Positions 59,284 through 64,000 of a stretch of DNA of 64,000 nt are shown in pieces. The stretch covers positions 1,736,001 through 1,800,000 of the forward strand of contig JAKNDB010000087.1 of the NCBI GenBank assembly GCA_024305405.1, read 5' to 3'. Origin of the DNA: Dirofilaria immitis. Taxonomy: Eukaryota; Nematoda; Chromadorea; Rhabditida; Onchocercidae. Under the pieces are notes generated by a model. The model saw only the letters and a list, made by a program, of their open reading frames with translations. It did no database searches and had not been told where the DNA came from. The position numbers and the translations under genes are program-made. Positions within the stretch are counted from its first letter, which is position 1. Every line of letters begins with the position of its first letter.

Positions 59284-62200
59284 CTAAAGGTTAAAGTTCA
59301 ATAATTTGATTATTTTTGCTATTTCATAACATACTAACATTAGCTGATTATTAGAATCTTTTCGTTTAGTATGTTGTAACATTACATATCGTGCAACAAA
59401 GATATCCGGTCGTTCGATTGTCATATTTAACGTTAAAATACGCATTCCTAAAAATTTTGAACTTTTATTTTTATTTGATAAAAATGATAAAACTTTTGTA
59501 ATTATATGATATACTACATGATATGATATACTATGATATGATATGATATGATATATACTATATGATAAATCATACGAATGGATATGTTTAATTTGAAATG
59601 AATCGATTCGAGTAATTTTATAATTTAATAATTAATCATTCAAAATTAAAAATACTCAATTTCATATGAATTTTATTATTATATGTAAACAAAGATAAAA
59701 TTATATTTTAATTAAGATCAAAGAACATATTCTATTTTATTTTTATTTTATTCAATTTGTATAAGAAAAGTAGTATAAATTAAATTGAATATATTTTGTC
59801 AGTAATTTCTACTCACCCATATCATCATCCTCACCTCCCCAACCCCAAAATTCATTAGAATATCCATTAACAGCACGAAAATGATCCATACGAATTGCCA
59901 ATACACCTCCAACTATTTCAGTATACATTAGTCTGAAATTTGCCAAGGGTTTAATAAATAATTTAATCATTATCATATCAATTATCTCTCTCAACTACAC
60001 ATTACAATTATCCATGATACTATGATCTATAGAATGATAAATTGAATAAGTTTAGGTACTATGTTTAAATCATAGTAACTTCAATATCATCTTAAATTAA
60101 AACTTTTATCATACGCATTTGTTTTCATTCTTGAAAAATGATCTTCAAAAGAAATATCGAGAAAAAGTTGATATCATCTTGATGAGTCAAATAAAAAGCA
60201 TGTATTCAAGCATGTATCTATCAGAAAAAAGAAAAAAAATCTATTCAAAAAGCTAACTTGTAACCTAAAGTATTTACATAAGCACCGATATGTCGTGGTG
60301 TATTAGGACAATCATAATTGATACGATCATCTGTTGGAAACATATCAACATCATGAAATATTACACAATCTACTTTTAATTTTTCCGCAAAACAAAATGC
60401 TGCATTCATTAATCTTCCTTTATTGAATAATTCTTTGCCATACTGAAAAAATTAATATTATTTTAAGATATAAAATCAAATAATCAAAAAAAAAATTTCA
60501 ATAAAATAATCTTTCATTTTGGAATATTTTCAAAAATATACAAAATTCTATTAAAAATTAAAAATATATAAAATTTGCATATTTGATAAGTGATATTTGA
60601 TAAATGATAAGTAATTGATTGATTTGCTCAGAGGAATTAAATTTTCATTTGCAAAACTCTTTGAAATTTATTCATAATATTATTAAATTTCATTTTTTTA
60701 ATATTTTAATTTGATTTTTTTCAATTTTTCTACTAAACTAAGTAGTAAAATTGATATAATGTAATGTTAACATTTTAAAAAGTTTTAAAAAGTAATTCGA
60801 TTAAAAAAAAATTTTATAAAAATTTGTTTTTATTATTGTCTCAATAACCTGTTCAGTAACGATGAATCGAAAATCAAGATTCTGATATTTCAGAATTGGA
60901 AATAGAAAATCAAGCAATCGTGTTAAGTGTGTTTGTCGATCACGAAATGGAATTATTATTGCTATCTGAAAAATATTACAGATTGATAACAAACTTCTTA
61001 TAATTTAAAAACTGAAAAACATAAATGCATCAATCACGCGTTTAAACGTGAATATATTAATTACGTTTTTGGACTTGAATATATCAATTACGTGTTTGAA
61101 TGTGAATATATCAATTGCGCGTTTGAATGTGAGTATATTAATTACGTTTTTGGACGTGAATATATCAATTGCGCGTTTGAATGTGAGTATATCAATTACG
61201 TGTTTGAACGTGAATATATCAATTACGTGTTTGAAGGTGAATATATCAATTACGTTTTGAAGGTGAATATATCAATTACGTGTTTGAAGGTGAATATATC
61301 AATTACGTTTTGAAGGTGAAATATTTAATTATAATATTTTAAATTTTATATTTGATAGAATTATATTTATTAGCAATTAATCGAAGAAAAATAAATCAAA
61401 TAGATAATATCCGAGCAATTTAATAATATTTTATGGTATATATTAAATATAAGAATGAAAAATAGAATATATGTTTATTGATAAATAAGTGGAAAAAAAA
61501 GATAAACAAATAACCTTATGCCTTGCGAAACAATTTTCGGTTTCCAATGACCACCAGGCTTGATATATGAGTGTATTTTTGCTACCTCATATTCGTCGAG
61601 ATTTGTTATCAATAACACTCCCATTGATATTGGTCCAGCTAGACGAGTGATTAGAATTAATATGAAACTTTTCTATGCTAATTTCACTTTTAAAATTTTA
61701 TTTCTTATAATTAAATTTATTTATAATTTAAAATTTATTATAATAAAAAATATTTTGCTTATTATAAATGTTTGCATATTTGAACAAAAGATGCAAAGGT
61801 AACTTTTTCTTAAATTAAAAACTTCCGTTCTTTTGAATTTTTTCAATTTTTAAAATTAAATTATTAAAATAACAAATTCATCGAAGTTAATCACTGACAA
61901 AATTTTTAATTTCATTAAAACTTCGACAATAATTTGAAGCATTTTTGTAATCCAATTGTTTAAATTGATCGATTTTAAAATTCTTCGCAAATTGTTGATT
62001 TGTAAGATTTGATATTGTTGTTGTTTTATGAAATATATTTGATACTGTTGTTGTTTTATGAATGATAGATGATAAGATAAAGTTCTTTGAAAAATTCCAT
62101 TTTAACGTTAATGTTGACATCCTGTAAAAAAGTATTGATAGCAGTGATATCATTATAATAGTGATAGTGACATTTTCGAAAAGATATCACAAAATTATTG

Positions 62201-63314
62201 AAGTAAAAATTTGCAAAATTTTTAAAAATTCAATAAATATTTTTTTCATACATTTCAAAAGATTTATCTTATCATTTGGCACTTTTAATTTGATAGTAAT
62301 TGAAATCTTCTAAAACTTTTTTAGCTTACCAAAACTTTGATAATGCTTGATCTTTTGTTTCAATTTGCATCATTTTCATAATCCGATCATTCATTCGTCG
62401 TTTTGATAATTCATCTTTCGTATATGCTTTATAATCAGTTTTTGTTTTACTAAATGATTCTGGAAAATAATTTGATCAGCCAATTAACTATTAGCATATT
62501 TTATCTTTAAAGAAAGTAAAAAGTAAAATTATTAAAATTTTTAAAAGAATTTGTATATTTTATTGATTTTATGAAAAATTTTTAAATTTCTTTTAAAATT
62601 AGTAAAATTTTGAAAATTTAATAAATATTTTTAAATTTAATTTTATTATTTCAATCTTATTTTGATAGATTTAATTCTTTTCAATTCGTTCCTTTCCTCA
62701 GCGATTATTATTTATTTTAAAAAATTTTTCAAACTTTTTTTCTATTTTTATTTTAAAAAATCAATTTATTGGAAAAAAAGATAAAATACAAAATGAAATA
62801 AAATTTCCTAAATTAATCATTGTATTACTAATGGTTAAATTAATCTTATGGTAATATATTTTTGGCATATTTCTGTGAACTTTAACCTCAAATACTAAAA
62901 ATTGTAATTGTTTTATCACCATTTATACCTTAATTAATGAAACTAAAACTATTCAATTTTTATTTTCACCACAATCATTAAGATATACGTTAGAATAAAA
63001 TATATCAAATGATCAAAAGGAAATGATAAAATTGATAAATTACTTACTACCTTTATGATAATTACATATTTTCTGCAAATTATTGTTAACAACGTATAAT
63101 AATAAATAGAATTTATCATTTTATTTTAAGTCATTTGATATATTTGAGAAGGAAAAACTTCTAAATTTCGTTTGAGAAACAAATTAAATTTTAATTCTAA
63201 AACATACATAAATTTGCTAGTAAAATAGATGAGTGATAATGTAGAGATAAGCAAAATCATAGCTAAAATATCATTTCGTCGCCAGCATCGTCTATATGGA
63301 ACTTTTATTATCAT
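59284..63314 (-). CDS. bre-4: Beta-1,4-galactosyltransferase-family glycosyltransferase, nine exons
   Basis: Golgi type II enzyme that transfers Gal or GalNAc from the UDP-sugar in beta-1,4 linkage to GlcNAc; in C. elegans the family member is BRE-4. Exons 5' to 3': 63314 to 63204 or 63159, 63072-63051 (22 nt), 62459-62330, 62121-61895, 61638-61515, 60965-60849, 60442-60258, 59932-59817, 59447-59284. The N-terminus has a short basic tail and membrane anchor (ILAMILLISTLSLIYF), then a Lys/Thr-rich stem with an IHKTTTVSN/FHKTTTISN duplication. The catalytic domain shows PGGHWKPKNCFARHK, IAIIIPFRDRQTHL, FHDVDMFPTDDRINYDC (the DVD metal-binding motif), GGVLAI and FWGWGGEDDDM. One A is missing at plus-strand T run 61534-61537; otherwise phases agree. 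The C-terminal tail is shorter than in vertebrate enzymes. The symbol is by resemblance only. Confidence 0.9.
61027..61318. repeat. 27-bp tandem repeat, ~11 copies, in a glycosyltransferase intron
   Basis: AATATATCAATTACGTGTTT plus GAATGTG-like units recur every 27 bp (some one base shorter). Variants ATTGCGCG and ATTACGTT alternate, so copies are diverged. It is inside the intron between exons 61515-61638 and 60849-60965. Confidence 0.85.
63051..63072 (-). other. 22-nt microexon of the glycosyltransferase gene
   Basis: Flanked by TTTGCAG acceptor and GTAGTAAG donor on the minus strand. It enters in phase 0 and leaves in phase 1 with a G, exactly what the next exon (starting AA in the GAA codon) needs. 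Confidence 0.55.
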
Positions 63315-63319
63315 TTTGT

Positions 63320-63325
63320 TCACAT
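63320..63325 (-). promoter_or_regulatory. ATG-TGA start-stop element upstream of the glycosyltransferase start
   Basis: The first ATG of the leader is followed at once by TGA, 5 nt before the coding ATG at 63314-63312. An acceptor-like CGATTTAG lies at about 63348, so the element would be within a leader of only about 30 nt. Confidence 0.4.
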
Positions 63326-63553
63326 AAAAATGATTTATCTCTAAATCGAAATATCAAATATCTAAAAAAATAAGAAATTATCAGCTTATCAGTGAAAACA
63401 ATCGAAAATGACAAAATTTCATCTTCAAATTTCAAATGTATTTAAATGCTTTCGTTTTTTTATTTATTAATCAAAAGATCGAACAAAAAGATTGATTTCG
63501 ACTAATAAAAATTTATATATAATTCCTATTGTAAAATATTTGAAAAACAAACG

Positions 63554-63678
63554 CTGATATTTTAATATACCTGAATGGATAATGGTAAAAGTCGAGAATG
63601 AATATCAACGAGAATCTGATATTTTAATATACTTGAATGGATAATGGTAAAAGTCGAGAATGAGTATCAACGAGAATC
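63554..63678. repeat. 62-bp direct duplication
   Basis: Two copies starting at 63554 and 63616, differing at about two positions. Both contain GAATGGATAATGGTAAAAGT and AGAATGA.TATCAACGAGAAT. Confidence 0.9.
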
Positions 63679-64000
63679 TAATTGGACCGAATGAATTGAA
63701 AATTATCATTCAATAAGCGAAAAAAACGGAAATTTGCATAATATTTGAAAAATTACAAAAATAATTATCGTGAAGATATTTCAATCTTTTTATAAGTAAT
63801 AAATATGAATCTGAATAGAATAATTCAATGAATTAATAAAATTTGTTGTTTAATTTATTTCGAAGTTAATTTTCCTTCTTATCACTTAACGCGAATATTT
63901 ATCATTAATCATATCTGTTGCAATTATTGTTATGATAATGGATATATCTGTAGAGTTTTCGTTTTCTGTTTACTTGAAATTACATTAAAGTTTTATATTG

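Larger units (their letters stand above)
63315..64000. other. Upstream region of the glycosyltransferase gene
   Basis: Presumed promoter side of the gene. It contains a 62-bp direct duplication (63554-63678) and nothing else recognisable. Confidence 0.45.

Overview
The window is nuclear DNA from an invertebrate animal, most likely a nematode. It is very AT-rich. Coding exons are short (about 20-400 bp) and split by GT-AG introns whose acceptors are mostly of the TTTTCAG type. Two genes have an acceptor-like site just before the ATG, as expected for spliced-leader trans-splicing. Gene content also fits: a CK1-like kinase, a GluCl/GlyR-type pentameric channel, a heparan sulfate C5-epimerase and a bre-4-like beta-1,4-galactosyltransferase. 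No bacterial operon, CRISPR array or phage is present. The species cannot be named from this sequence.

Layout. (1) 12-1904, minus: a CK1/TTBK-like kinase in six exons that lacks its catalytic residues. (2) 1.9-21.5 kb: a gene-poor stretch holding an ~850-bp ATG/CAT microsatellite, a 90-bp satellite, 47-, 64- and ~88-bp tandem repeats and a polypyrimidine tract. (3) 21.5-25.6 kb, plus: a RhoGAP-domain protein. (4) 28.6-30.8 kb, plus: five clean exons of an unrecognised Ser/Arg-rich protein, 5' end missing. (5) 34.1-38.2 kb, minus: glycerol kinase in ten exons. (6) 40.7-44.7 kb, plus: heparan sulfate glucuronyl C5-epimerase. (7) 45-52.3 kb: noncoding, many microsatellites and a decayed mariner transposase. 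(8) 52.4-58.0 kb, plus: a pentameric ligand-gated ion channel in nine exons. (9) 59.3-63.3 kb, minus: a beta-1,4-galactosyltransferase-family enzyme in nine exons, tail-to-tail with the channel.

The genes are not an obvious pathway cluster. The epimerase and the galactosyltransferase-like enzyme are both Golgi type II glycan enzymes, but the channel lies between them.

Two things stand out. First, at least 16 places in five genes have a conserved reading frame broken exactly where an A/T run looks one base short (in one case two). This most likely reflects uncorrected homopolymer contraction in the assembly rather than gene death, and any automatic annotation of this window will fragment these genes. 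Second, the ion channel lacks both cysteines of the signature Cys-loop while keeping the GlyR/GluCl-type second cysteine pair, and its M2 pore helix is almost wholly hydrophobic. The CK1-like protein is a clear pseudokinase.
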